Position numbers and translations under genes: made by a program. This document shows, in pieces, positions 35,212-45,555 of a DNA stretch of 64,000 bases. Each line of letters starts with the position of its first letter. Position 1 is the first letter of the stretch. Source of the stretch: Chytriomyces cf. hyalinus JEL632 (lineage: Eukaryota; Chytridiomycota; Chytridiomycetes; Chytridiales; Chytriomycetaceae); contig JAIWWG010000028.1 of the NCBI GenBank assembly GCA_025435555.1, positions 186,001 to 250,000 of the forward strand. The letters are read 5' to 3'. The notes below the pieces were generated by a model. That model was not told where the DNA came from and did not search any database. It saw nothing but the letters and a program-made list of their open reading frames with translations.

Positions 35212-36347
35212 ACTGTTTTCAAGTAAATCTGAAGCAGTATGAGTTGGGTTTGGCGATGAAAATTGAGATGCGGATTTTCCTTTTAGTCTGTTGCATACAA
35301 TGAAAGTTGCAGTGAATTGAGAGGGGGCGGTCTAAGTTTTTTCTTTCCATTTTTTCCGAGTGTTTACCATGAATTCGTATAAAAAGGAAGGTCATTTGAA
35401 ATTCGGAGTCGAACCGTCGTGTTTTTATTTTAAGAGAGTGTTTCGGAGTTGATTTCTGATGAGTATACGTCGCGTTCAAGGTTCAAGCCAAAGCAACTGA
35501 GACAAGGAGACACAGTATGAAATGTGACGCGCGGTGGAGCCTTGAAGTGCGGGAAGTGTAGCAGCGTGACTCTGAGAGCGGGGCAGGCAAGAACCATTTT
35601 TGGGGGTTGGGTTGGAATGACCGCAAGAACCAGAGATTAGGTCCAAAGAAAGTGAATTGACACGTCGCAAATAGGGACCCAATTTGTCAAACGTGTTGTT
35701 CGATCCAAAAACAGATTTTATTATAATGCAAGCATGCATGCACGCATGCAATAAACAGTATCAACGGGCCTTGTTGCGTGTGGTAGTTGGAGTGGGAGTT
35801 GGTGGATGGGTAGATGGACTGAGGAGGGAGGGAGGGTGGTGCATCGAGAGGCAACAAACGCCGCCGAAACGGGGAACCAAAAAGAAAGGGGGCATTGATG
35901 GTAATATTAATAACAGTGGTGTGATTGTTCAACGTGGAACAAACACCCAAGATTGAATTTTTCATTCTTTCCTTGTTGGACATTCATCATTACTTGACAC
36001 ACATACACCCTTGGCACACAGACAGCAGCACAGGACGCAGCACTGCCTGCATCGGGACTGTATCGCCCTGTATGGCACGCACTAAGAAGCAAGTCGAGTG
36101 CTCTCTTTCGTACGAACCAACCCTCGTCTTGATTAAAATGAGAAAGTGTCTGAAAAAGGAAAAGGCCGTTACCAGATTTTATCTGTTTCACTTTTTGATT
36201 TTCGCATTGTTACACCAATTACATGAAAATTTATAAAAATTCTCTTGTGCGACACGCATTTATTTATTTTTTATTTATAAAACAGAATCACCCCAAACTG
36301 ACCATCCCACCTCCGATCCACGTACCACATCCCAACGAAAACCTCCA
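35212..36347. other. Intergenic region, no gene seen
   Basis: About 1.1 kb with no convincing ORF. It contains a short GCATGCATGCACGCATGC near-palindrome at about 35733-35750 and GT/GGA-rich runs near 35770-35850. Confidence 0.5.
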
Positions 36348-37448
36348 ATGGCCCTCTACTCCGTCCAGCAGCAGTACTGTCTCCACTTCCTGCACGCACA
36401 CCAGGAAAACTCGCGTATCGTCAAGAAGCAGCTGCAAACGCACCAGAAGCAGGCTCAGCTGGGTCTTCTCGCTTCACAGATGATGACACACATGACCGTC
36501 AAGGCCGTCTCCCTCCCGATACCCCACTCAACAACTCGTTCCCCGCCCTGCTCTCCTCCCATTGCCATGGGCAGTGCACTGCCCAGCTTCAATGCCATCA
36601 TCCCAGCTGTCAACCAAGCCCACTCAAATCAGCCAAGCATGTTCGCCCAATCAACGTCTCGACACAGAGACGCCAAAGTAGTACGATACGCTCCCTACGC
36701 CCCGGCCAACCCGGCATCATCATCGTCTGTACTGCGTCGTGCCGCCGCAGCCAAACCCATAAACTCGTCCGGTTTTGTCAACACTCCGCCACTTTCGCCC
36801 TTGCACCAGATTGATGCCAAGCAATCACAACAGCCTCCATCCCCTCCTCAATCTATCAGAAATACTTCAGCAGAATCCATTCAGATCCAAAAAATCGTAA
36901 TGACGGCATTGTCTACTCTTCGGTTACCCTCTCACACCATCATTATGGCTCTTTTTTTTGTCCACAAAATGCTGTCCACCGCTCTACCAGCCAGCCACCC
37001 CAATTCATCTTTTTTCCCTTCCATTTCCCAAGCTGAACCTTCTGCTACTGCTACTACCACTGCTGCTACCGCCACAGACTTTGCCCAATGCCCCGTCGCC
37101 CTCTTCACAGCAGGCCTAATCCTCGCAGACAGCATGCTCTGTGACGCCCCCGTCAGCATCAGCACATGGTCCTGGATCCTCGCCCAATCATCCCCTCCCT
37201 TCAGCGCAATGGCCCTAAAACTCCACTCAACCTATGCACGCGACTTGAAACGATGGGCCCTCAACTTGCTCAACTTTGATCTCAACGTTTCAGTTGAATT
37301 GTACGCCGATTGGGTTGCTGGTGTTAAAAGGTTTTTGAATGGACAAGATGCGTTGCTGAAATTGCATCGGCAGGTTAAACTCCAGCAGCAGCAATTGCTT
37401 CAGCACTCTCTTGGTGCTTCCAATTTGAATCTTTTTTCATTTTATTAG
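36348..37448 (+). CDS. Cyclin-box protein (Pcl/PHO80-like)
   Basis: A single exon of 366 residues. The C-terminal half fits a cyclin fold of the fungal Pcl/PHO80 type: PSHTIIMALFFVHKML (helix 1-2), then LFTAGLILADSMLCDAP with a following TWSWIL, and DLKRWALNLLNFDLNVSVE (helix 5, with the L..LDF.L.V-like pattern). Pcl cyclins activate Pho85-type kinases in nutrient and cell-cycle control. The N-terminal part is Ser/Pro/Ala/Gln-rich and probably disordered. Insertions in the cyclin box, including an Ala/Thr run, weaken the call. No intron is needed. Confidence 0.6.
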   Translation: MALYSVQQQYCLHFLHAHQENSRIVKKQLQTHQKQAQLGLLASQMMTHMTVKAVSLPIPHSTTRSPPCSPPIAMGSALPSFNAIIPAVNQAHSNQPSMFAQSTSRHRDAKVVRYAPYAPANPASSSSVLRRAAAAKPINSSGFVNTPPLSPLHQIDAKQSQQPPSPPQSIRNTSAESIQIQKIVMTALSTLRLPSHTIIMALFFVHKMLSTALPASHPNSSFFPSISQAEPSATATTTAATATDFAQCPVALFTAGLILADSMLCDAPVSISTWSWILAQSSPPFSAMALKLHSTYARDLKRWALNLLNFDLNVSVELYADWVAGVKRFLNGQDALLKLHRQVKLQQQQLLQHSLGASNLNLFSFY

Positions 37449-37664
37449 ATATATGCACTCCCTCCCCTCCCTCCCTCCACAACCATGCTTTAGTCGCCTA
37501 TTTAAAAAAGAATATTCCCCATTCAAAAAAAAAAAAATGAATAAAATACGTTGTTCACTCAATCAAGTTTTTTCGAGACTGCTTTTGTTTCGTCCAAAAA
37601 CCTTTGTGAAGAACAATTGTGTTGACAATGAACTCATTTCAAAGGTGAGAGGAAAAGGAAAAGT

Positions 37665-37737
37665 GCTCTCGGCCGGAGTCGAACCGGCGACCTTCGGATT
37701 ATGAGACCGACGCTTTAACCAACTAAGCCACGAAAGC
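37665..37737 (-). tRNA. Elongator tRNA-Met (CAT)
   Basis: The minus strand folds into a 73-nt cloverleaf with acceptor stem GCTTTCG/CGAGAGC and anticodon loop CTCATAA. The T loop is TTCGACT, so unlike the gene at 8816 it is an elongator. A U-U apposition at the base of the anticodon loop is shared with yeast elongator tRNA-Met. No intron. Confidence 0.92.
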
Positions 37738-38047
37738 TGATGCTAAACGGAAAACTAGTGTTACTATCAACTCACTGTAAGTGACATTATCAAGCAGATT
37801 TGTTTTTTCTCAATGCCTCAAGTTGGAGCGTTGTCATTCAAAAAAACACCGCATCGAAACGGCATCCACAACTAGCAGCATGCTGATTAATTCGGTACTG
37901 CGGCATGCTTGGATAAGTGAATGATAGGAACCAACTCCGAAAATCGCACCAAGAATTTCATCATGATTTGTTGAACGCTTTGCACAATTAATCACGCGTT
38001 TATTTTCTTATTCGACATTGAATTTTCCATTTGCCAGTTCGTATAAA
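37738..38047. other. Upstream region of the WSC repeat protein
   Basis: About 310 bp between tRNA-Met and the wall-protein gene. A TATAAAA sits at 38042-38048, overlapping the ATG used here, which hints that translation may start elsewhere. An upstream exon encoding a signal peptide was looked for and not found. Confidence 0.35.
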
Positions 38048-39568
38048 ATGCGTGCCGTGAGACTGCGAACCGAGTCCAGACAGATCCGTCCTCAGACCCC
38101 CAAGTCCAACCACACGAACACCCACTGGAAACAAATGGCACTATACACCCCCATCGGCTGCTTCAAGTCTCCAGCATGGCAAGGCCAGGCAACCCTGTCT
38201 GGGGCCTCCGTCTCTGTCGCATCGTGCTCCACCACCTGTCTCAAGCTCGGCAAACAGAACGCAATCCTTGCAATGGAAGGCGGAAGCAGCTTCTTTTGTC
38301 AATGCTCCGACAACATTTCTTTTGCCGTACAAGCACAGACGGAAAGCTGTAATGCTCGGTGCTCAGACTCGAATGCTTGCGGCAGTTCTCAGTCGTCTTT
38401 ATACTTTACGGCGTATCGGCTGACCCCTACAACAGCTTCTGTGGGAACATGGAGTGGGACTTACTGCAGTAATAGCTACTGTAATGTAAACGGGCAGATT
38501 TACAACCAAGGCCAGAACGGAGTCAACTGCCAGAACGGGTTCTGCCAGTACAACAACAACAACTATCCAAACTATCAGACTCCTGTCTGCAACGGCAACT
38601 CGTGCACGATTCAAGGCAAAATCTACTACAATGGGGAAAACGGTGTGCAATGCTACTCGGGTTCCGTGTGCACCTACAACGGCCAAATGTACGGAAACAC
38701 AGTCACGGGTGGGGCCGGGACCTGGTGCAACCAAAACACATGCACTGTCAACGGCAATATTTACAAGCACGGTGACAACGGAGTACGCTGCAACCCAGGA
38801 TACTGCAACCACGGCACAATCACCTACCCAAACATTCAAGGACCGGCCTGTGACGGATATTCACGCTGTGCAGACAATGGCGTCATTTACTACAATGGTC
38901 AACAAGGCACGAAATGCACCAACGGAAACTGCAACTATAACGGCCAAAGCTACGGAAGCAGCGTCCAGTGGGGCTTTGGCGCCTACTGCAACTCCAACAC
39001 ATGCACTGTGAACGGTCAAGTATACAACACGGGGACAAACGGGGTTCAGTGCACTTCCAGCAGTTGTAGCTACAACGGTATCCAGTACGCAAACACGCAA
39101 GGGATCGCCTGTGATGCATTCCGATGCACAGTGAATGGACAGATTTACAACAGTGGAACCAACGGAGTTCAGTGTTACTCTTCGTATTGCAGTTACAACG
39201 GCCAACAGTACCCCATTACCGCTCAGAGCACGTACGGTACTTACTGTACCGGGCAGTACTGTTCCGTCAACAGCCAGATTTACCGAGACGGCCAAAGTGG
39301 TGTCAACTGCAGCGACGGAATTTGTTCCATCAATGGCGTCTCCTATCCTAGCATTGGAAGCACCACTTGCACCGAGACTGGTTGCATGATTGACGGGGCC
39401 ATGGTTCCCAGTGGAAGTTCGGGTGTGCTGTGTGGTAATTCCATCTGTACAGTGAATGGTCTTGCAGTGGCTGCTGGCACTGCCAGTATTTCCGGAGCAG
39501 GCAGCTTTGTGAGAAGTAATGGCGCTGCAGTTGCGGTTGCTGCAGCTGTTCTCGCCGTTGTCGCTTGA
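38048..39568 (+). CDS. WSC-domain cell-surface protein with cysteine-rich tandem repeats
   Basis: One frame of 506 residues from the first ATG. A WSC domain (about residues 40-125: YTPIGCFKSP, CSTTCLKLGKQNAIL, FFCQCSDN and a final CGSS..LYFTAY) is a carbohydrate-binding module of fungal wall sensors. It is followed by about eight tandem units of roughly 36 residues with four Cys each, consensus C....CTVNGQIYN.G.NGVQC....C.YNG..Y. The C-terminus ends in a hydrophobic, Ala/Val-rich segment after a short spacer, which fits a GPI-anchor signal. No N-terminal signal peptide is visible; a 5' exon may be missing. A structural or adhesive wall role is inferred. Confidence 0.8.
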   Translation: MRAVRLRTESRQIRPQTPKSNHTNTHWKQMALYTPIGCFKSPAWQGQATLSGASVSVASCSTTCLKLGKQNAILAMEGGSSFFCQCSDNISFAVQAQTESCNARCSDSNACGSSQSSLYFTAYRLTPTTASVGTWSGTYCSNSYCNVNGQIYNQGQNGVNCQNGFCQYNNNNYPNYQTPVCNGNSCTIQGKIYYNGENGVQCYSGSVCTYNGQMYGNTVTGGAGTWCNQNTCTVNGNIYKHGDNGVRCNPGYCNHGTITYPNIQGPACDGYSRCADNGVIYYNGQQGTKCTNGNCNYNGQSYGSSVQWGFGAYCNSNTCTVNGQVYNTGTNGVQCTSSSCSYNGIQYANTQGIACDAFRCTVNGQIYNSGTNGVQCYSSYCSYNGQQYPITAQSTYGTYCTGQYCSVNSQIYRDGQSGVNCSDGICSINGVSYPSIGSTTCTETGCMIDGAMVPSGSSGVLCGNSICTVNGLAVAAGTASISGAGSFVRSNGAAVAVAAAVLAVVA

Positions 39569-40693
39569 AAACTGATATTTGTGAACGATCCACTTGGTCG
39601 AACCCCCCTTTTTTTATAAATGAGCGTAGTAATAAACCTTGACGTTGAATCTTTCTTGATCATCAAACCGAACAATGCGAATACCGGTGCCAAGTGAACG
39701 CCAATCTGAACTTGGAATTTTTTCATGTTCCGCTCCCTTGGCATGAAAATTTTCAGATTCATAAATTTTCGCTCTCGGACAGAGTAACGGAATCAGGGAA
39801 TGGGAAGCGTCCACTGGCGAGATGGAGGAGTGGATTCCCTCTGGTGAGGCAATGATGGAGAAGGATATTCCTTCAATTCAGCGGCCGTGAGTGGGTGAGC
39901 TGTAAACTAGCACTGTGACTTGAACCACGAGCGCCGTGTTCTGCTCAGTGCTTACTCAACGCAGCGCCACATCCGAACGGTCCCTAGGAGTCTTGCGATG
40001 GCAACCTGAGTGTGCGCAACTTGAACGGGCAGAGTTATCCCATGACAGGATCAACTTCAACTGCTGGGACCGCCACCACCGTCGGTACCAAATCCTCTTA
40101 TAGTGACGGATTCAGCTGCATCATCAGCGTGATCAGTACGGGAGTGATGTGTTACTGAAGCACGCATTGTACGAGCGCTGTATCCGACGGGTGTCGGGTC
40201 CGTTATTTGAATCATCCCCAGAGACATTCATGTCAGCGTTGAGATATTTTCGCTGCCTCCAACTGCCAAAGCAGGTTAAAGTATGCCAGCAGTTTGAGCG
40301 ATGGAATGGTTCAGCAAACGACACAAGGGGGGGTCTGTTTCTCAAGACTATGATTACGCAGTGTTGGTTGGTTGGTAGGTGACATTCTTCTGTTTCCCAT
40401 TTCAGCAGCTCTTCATTCCAAGCAGCTGATATGGACTGATGACACGTAATGCTTGACAACCGTGGGAACTCAGGCACCGGGCACTCACGCCGCCAGTCAT
40501 TCAAACCACGTCGCCCGCGCCAACCACAAGACCCTCTCGCAGCAGAGCACGCCGTCTCCCACAGGACATCAGAACATCACTCGCTAAAAATCGCGCGTAA
40601 CGACTTCCTCGCCCGAAGTCCCAGCCAATCAGAATTTTTGAGTGCCCCATACACGAATACAAAAAGGTCAAAAATGTTGATCGAACCAAAAAC
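39569..40693. other. Intergenic region with a decayed repeat fragment
   Basis: About 1.1 kb between the wall-protein gene and the MFS gene. Besides the possible repeat remnant at 39988-40158 (listed separately) no gene is supported. Confidence 0.4.
39988..40158 (+). pseudogene. Possible remnant of a WSC/Cys-repeat gene copy
   Basis: A 56-codon frame after a stop reads SCDGNLSVRNLNGQSYPM, then a Thr/Ser/Gly-rich stretch and SCIISVISTGVMCY. The C-x-G-N...NGQSYP pattern resembles one repeat unit of the wall protein 400 bp upstream, with one cysteine lost. It has no start codon context. It could be the debris of a tandem duplicate. The similarity is short and may be chance. Confidence 0.3.
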
Positions 40694-42490
40694 ATGTCAG
40701 CAACGATGGCCTCATGGCGCCTCTTGAAACCATCCTGGTCCTGGGCCGTCTATCTCGTTGCCGTCTCGCTCGGCATTGCCCAGTTTGTCTTTGTCAATGC
40801 GGGGAGCAGCATCCTGCTTGTCGAGATTCTCAACGTGCCCAACGACAGTCTTGGAGACAAGGCAAGCTGCCCCGAGTTCTTTCTTCAGCTGAAGTAAAAC
40901 TAACTCGACTCTCTTATGCCGCAGACGGGCACCTTATCCTTCGCTGACCAAATTGTGTCAATCTTGTCAGTGTGGCCGTGGGGAGTTGTGAGCGATCGAA
41001 TCGGGCGACGAACCGTGTACGCAGCCGGGTTTGCTCTTATGGGAATAGCGCTGATTGCAAGTCCCTTTGTCCCTTCGTACGGCGCGCTCGTTGGTTTAAG
41101 GCTTGTGTTTGCGCTGGGTGGTGGAGCCGCAGTGTCCATGCTTGCTGCCGTTCTCGCCGACTACGCTTCCGATGCCGTGAGTTCTTTTATATGCGCGTCA
41201 TTGACTTCCTATTTGTCTGACCTTGTCTAATGTTGGCAGCATCGCGGGAAACTTGCTGGGCTTGTGGGTCTTGCATCCGGGTTGGGCGCACTGTTTGCGC
41301 TGTTCGTGTACCTTCCAGTAACAGTCAAGTACGGAGACTTGGCCAAGGGCGTTCGAACGGCGTACTTGATTGCTGGCTCAGTGTCGGCGGTATTTTCGGT
41401 TCTGTTGTTTCTTTTGTTGACGCCCGTCACAAACACGAGTGGAGAAAAGCCTGAGCTTACTGCTGCTGCCGCAATGTCTGAAAACATTCAGCAAGCGGAA
41501 GAAGGACTACCAAGATCCGATGCCACCGTGACTGCTTTGCCGGCTGATGAAACCTCGACTTCGTGGAAACTATCCGCAGACACGCGAACAGCCGACATTG
41601 CCGCAAGCACCGAAGCAGGCCGAGCACACCAAGGAAATGCGCAAGGTCTCGAAGTATCAACCAAAAAGTCACTTTGGCAAATCGCTTCAGAAGGGCTTCA
41701 GGCCGCCAAACAAGATCCCAAGGTTGCTCTTGGATACGTTGGAAGTTTCTTGGCTCGCGGGGATACCGTGATTATTACATTATTTATTCCTCTCTGGGTG
41801 TATCAAAGATCGATCGAGCTGGGTACATGCACGGTTGGTGGTGGAGTGAATGACCCGACCATCAAATCCGCATGCGCGTCTGCATATTCGCGAGCTTATA
41901 TGGTGACTATTTTTTTTTGCGCGGCAAATGATGTCGACTCTTTTCCCGATTTCTAATCTCATTCCACAATCAGATTTCGGGAATCTGCCAAACAGCCGCA
42001 TTGTTGGGAGCTCCACTTTTTGGCTATCTTTGCGACCGAATCAGTGGAGTGAACGTTGTTTTACTGAACGCTGTGATTGGATGCGGGTTTTACTTTTGGA
42101 TGTTTGCGGCCGATCCGATGAAAAACATTGTCATCTTCATCGTCATTCTTGTTGGACTCTCTGGTACTTTTGTTTTATGCTTTCTGCTGACTCCAAAATT
42201 CAAACAAATATCCCTGGTCAAAAAAACTAGAAATCGGCCTTGTCATTGGAAACCTCGCACTAGTCACCAACAACGAATCAATAGACCCTTCGATTCGAGG
42301 ATCCGTTGCTGGAATATCATCCGTGTGTGGCTCGATTGGAATCTTGATGACATCCAAACTGGGCGGCTACCTGTTTGATAAATGGAATAATGGAGCTCCC
42401 TTCTTTGTGCTCGCGATTGGTCATCTTATTGCGCTCTTGTTTGGAGCGTATGTCATTATCTCGCAGAGGAATGCTGTTTCGGCTAAATAA
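40694..42490 (+). CDS. MFS transporter
   Basis: Five exons (40694-40861, 40925-41176, 41240-41902, 41974-42163, 42231-42490) give 510 residues with about 12 predicted membrane segments. It has the MFS loop 2-3 motif GVVSDRIGRR and a large hydrophilic central loop (about 41450-41690) rich in Ser/Thr/Ala/Glu. The second half has the matching GAPLFGYLCDRISG motif. Substrate unknown. Intron 1 uses a GC donor: the exon ends DK at AAG, the intron starts GCAAGC and ends GCAG, and reading through gives a stop. The other introns are GT-AG. Confidence 0.85.
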
Positions 42491-42817
42491 GTTGTTGTTG
42501 TTGTTGTTTCCAAGCTCCATGCGGGTGGCCTGTTTTTTTTGTTGTTGTCGCCAAGTAAATGAGATTCATATTTAGAAGATAATAATGTGTCACGTAGCAT
42601 GTTTATCAGCTGAGACAATTGCTCGCCAACTGCAGCGCCGGATCGAGGATAACGCCGTTTGCGTCGGGAGCACATCCAGATTTTATTTGACCCGATTTGA
42701 ATGGATTCCAGTTTTGACAAATCCTCAACAAACAAACAAAACAAAGCAGTCATCACGCAACACACCGAGACAACCCTAAGTACACACAAACACCAACCAT
42801 AAGCCCTCACCAGCCAC
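42491..42817. other. Intergenic region, no gene seen
   Basis: 327 bp between the MFS gene and the CXorf65-like gene, with TTG and CAAA-rich simple sequence. No supported feature. Confidence 0.5.
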
Positions 42818-43877
42818 ATGCCTTTCTGCACAATCAAATTCGGAGGTACACTCTTTGCATTCAGAAACCCTACCACACCAAAAACAAACCAAAAAAACAT
42901 ACATTTGAGAAGAAAGTAACTCTTACACATGCAGATTTTTCCCTCCCCTTCCAGCCAACGAAGAACGCTTAATCAACCCAAACTGCCTCTCGAGCGTCTT
43001 TCTATCTCATATACGGCGCGTATGCTTTGAAAACAGTCACACCCCAGCACCCGAACATATTGACTTGGCCACGGAAACCGGCGAAGTTGTCGATTTGTTT
43101 GGGAAACCGAAAGAGTATGCCAAAAAGTATCTCGAAGCGCGGGGAAATTATATTCTGGTGAAGCTGGTTGGCGGTGAGAGAGAGTTTGCGACTCTTCATT
43201 CCTTGATTATTCAACTTTCTTTTCTCGCGTATTCGTTTTGACAGACGAAATTGATGGGACATACGTTCCCTTACTCGATCAAGTCGGCGAGAAAATCAAA
43301 TTTGGCTGTGAGTGAGACTCATTTAACCCTCCTCAAAAGCAAAGAAACCTGACAACAACACTTAAAATCCACAGTACTCAACCCAACACGGCAGCAGAAA
43401 GCAACTTTAGCGGCCACTTCTGCTACAGGAGCTGCAACAGGAGTTAGAGGCAAAGGTGCAGCTCTGTCAACCGACAAACCGTCAAACGCAAATGCCGGCT
43501 CCTCAAACCAAGGAAAATATGTCTCCAATAATCCTGGCGGAATGGCTGGAAGTTCAGCGAATACTACTGGGGGAAATACTGGAGCAGGGGCAAGCGGCAA
43601 CAGCAGTGCAGTTACAGGAAAACCGCCTGCTGGAAAACAAGCTTCTCCAAAGGGAAGCTTGGATGATTTATCGAACCGGAAAAAGAGCAATCCACGTCCA
43701 ACTCCAATTGTAACGGTACCTGTACCTGGCGGCAGCAGCCCACAGCAGAGCCCCATCGTGATTGCTACCGCAGTTTCGGCCTTTTCACCTCAACCACCTA
43801 TGCTAGCGCCTTTGGGAGGGATGCATCCTTCAACCACGAGCAGACTTTCCGCGGCTATGCTGAAACCAGTGAAATGA
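42818..43877 (+). CDS. CXorf65-like protein
   Basis: Exons 42818-42845, 42955-43173, 43245-43307 and 43375-43877 give 270 residues. The first 90 or so residues (ERLINPNCLSSVFLSHIRR, then HIDLATETGEVVDLF and YAKKYLEARGNYILVKL) match the ubiquitin-like fold region of the CXorf65 family: the V/I-N-x-N-C start, D-L-x-D/T-E-T-G core and Y-I-L-V-K end. The rest is a Ser/Ala/Gly/Pro-rich low-complexity tail not seen in the short animal proteins. The molecular function is not known. I associate the family with ciliated or flagellated organisms from memory; that is a recollection, not tested here. Confidence 0.65.
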
Positions 43878-43970
43878 GAATTTCGTTCATGTGCAAGTTG
43901 CAAGGGTTCCGCTGGCTCAATGGACGATATGCTACATTTCCGTTCCCAAAACAAAAAAAATAAATAACTG

Positions 43971-45478
43971 TCAAACTTTCAAAGCTTGCACTGTTTTTCC
44001 TGCGGCTATTCCAATCCAATCTTGATTCCCGGGCGTCCAAGACACGTTGTTGATGGGTTCGTTCGCAATGTATGTCAGTAGTGGCGCATCAAGAACCGTA
44101 CGAGGCGGTGCTTTGGACAAATCCCATACGAGTGCATACGCATCCTCACCTGATGATTGAGACGGTCAGATTTTTTGGCCGGAATGAAGAACTGGTCCCA
44201 CTCACCAACAGTACACAAATGCGCACTACTATGCGGTGCCCATGCAATGGCATTCACACCGCCAGCGATGGTTGCATTTTTACTCCCTCCTTTCGATGCC
44301 CCCGCACCGACTTCCTGTTTTCGCATTCGGTGGCCACTAAGTTCCAATAGAGCAACGCTCGGGACGCGCACATCCACGACAACAACTTTCCCCGCCCCCG
44401 AGGCATCTGACCCGCCCTCCCCAAACACGGCAATGTAATTTGAATCCAGTCGATTCCAAGCGATACGCAACAAGGCCTGACTTTCCATCGTTTGCGTCGC
44501 CGAAACAAGACGAGAAGTTGTTTCGTAAAGAATGGTGCTGTGTTCGAGAGAGCGCAGGTCAAATGTTCGAAGACTTCCGTCAGCACCCACGCTGCCGAAA
44601 ATGTCTGGATTTCGAGAAAAGCAGACGTCGTAGACTGCCTTGTCATGTGCAATGAGTTGAGTTTTTTGTTCGAGGCGCTGTTATGTTGCGTTAGTTTCGT
44701 GGCTCAGTTTTCGCAAGGTTACAATTTGATACACACATTCATGTCCCAGACACTGCAAGTGGTATCAATCGAACTGGTGACGAGAACTGCTGGATCCACT
44801 TCGCTCCAATCAAACGATGTCAATGGAGGCGAGAACTAAAATCACCGTTGGCTATCAGTTTGGAAAATATTGCATCAACTGCATTTTTTTTACCACGGAG
44901 GATTTCTTCTGGTGGGGATTTTGCTTCAATGTTCCACGTAGTGACAAGGCTTTTCCTTCTCCCGATTCGACAAGTTCATGAACGCGTAGGAGATCGGAAG
45001 TGGAGCAAACGAGGGAAGATTGCGCTTTCTAATTCAAGGGGAAAAAATATAAATAAAATGACGTGGTGCTTCACTTCATACCAAAGACAGGATGAACAAG
45101 GCGGCAGATGAAAACTAATAATCAGGAGAAGACATCACCTCTGGCGCCCAGAGCAGCTTTGTGACAGGGTACTCGAAATCGGCCCGCGCAACACAACGCA
45201 TCTGGGATTCCGAGCCTGGCCGCTTTTCAACAACTTCAACGTGGCTGCAGTGTGCGTGAACAAGTAGGGGTTCAGAGCCCATGCCAACAGCAAAGAAGGG
45301 AAACAAAAAAGACACAAAACCTCGATGCGGCCTCGTCGCAGGATCCAATCGCAAGCCCGAATTCAGCGCGAGTCTGGCGCCATGCTAGCGCATACACATT
45401 GAACTTGCTTCGGTACTCGATGACGTGACTTTTGTTGGTTGTGTTTGTGCTGCCAGTTGAATGCTTGGCTGTTGACAT
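43971..45478 (-). CDS. DCAF7: WD40 protein DCAF7/WDR68 (AN11) homologue
   Basis: Six exons (45478-45321, 45244-45139, 45028-44894, 44835-44737, 44677-44206, 44149-43971) give 382 residues. DCAF7 is a WD40 scaffold that binds DYRK/HIPK kinases and CUL4-DDB1. Family blocks are clear: APLTSFDW-like [88 protein letters not shown] and the C-terminal [18 protein letters not shown]. It is somewhat longer than human DCAF7 because of a Gly/Ser insertion near 44270-44310. It is convergent with the CXorf65-like gene (93 bp between stop codons) and divergent from the Cut8/STS1 gene. Confidence 0.92.
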
Positions 45479-45555
45479 ATTTTATGGTTTTATTTACGTG
45501 TTGCATAAATATTTGCGTTCGCTCATAAAATTTACCTGTGCCAAACAAGCAAAAC

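Noticed and set aside
35733-35750. GCATGC-rich near-palindrome as a regulatory site
   Set aside because: Short simple sequence, with no second copy in a meaningful place.
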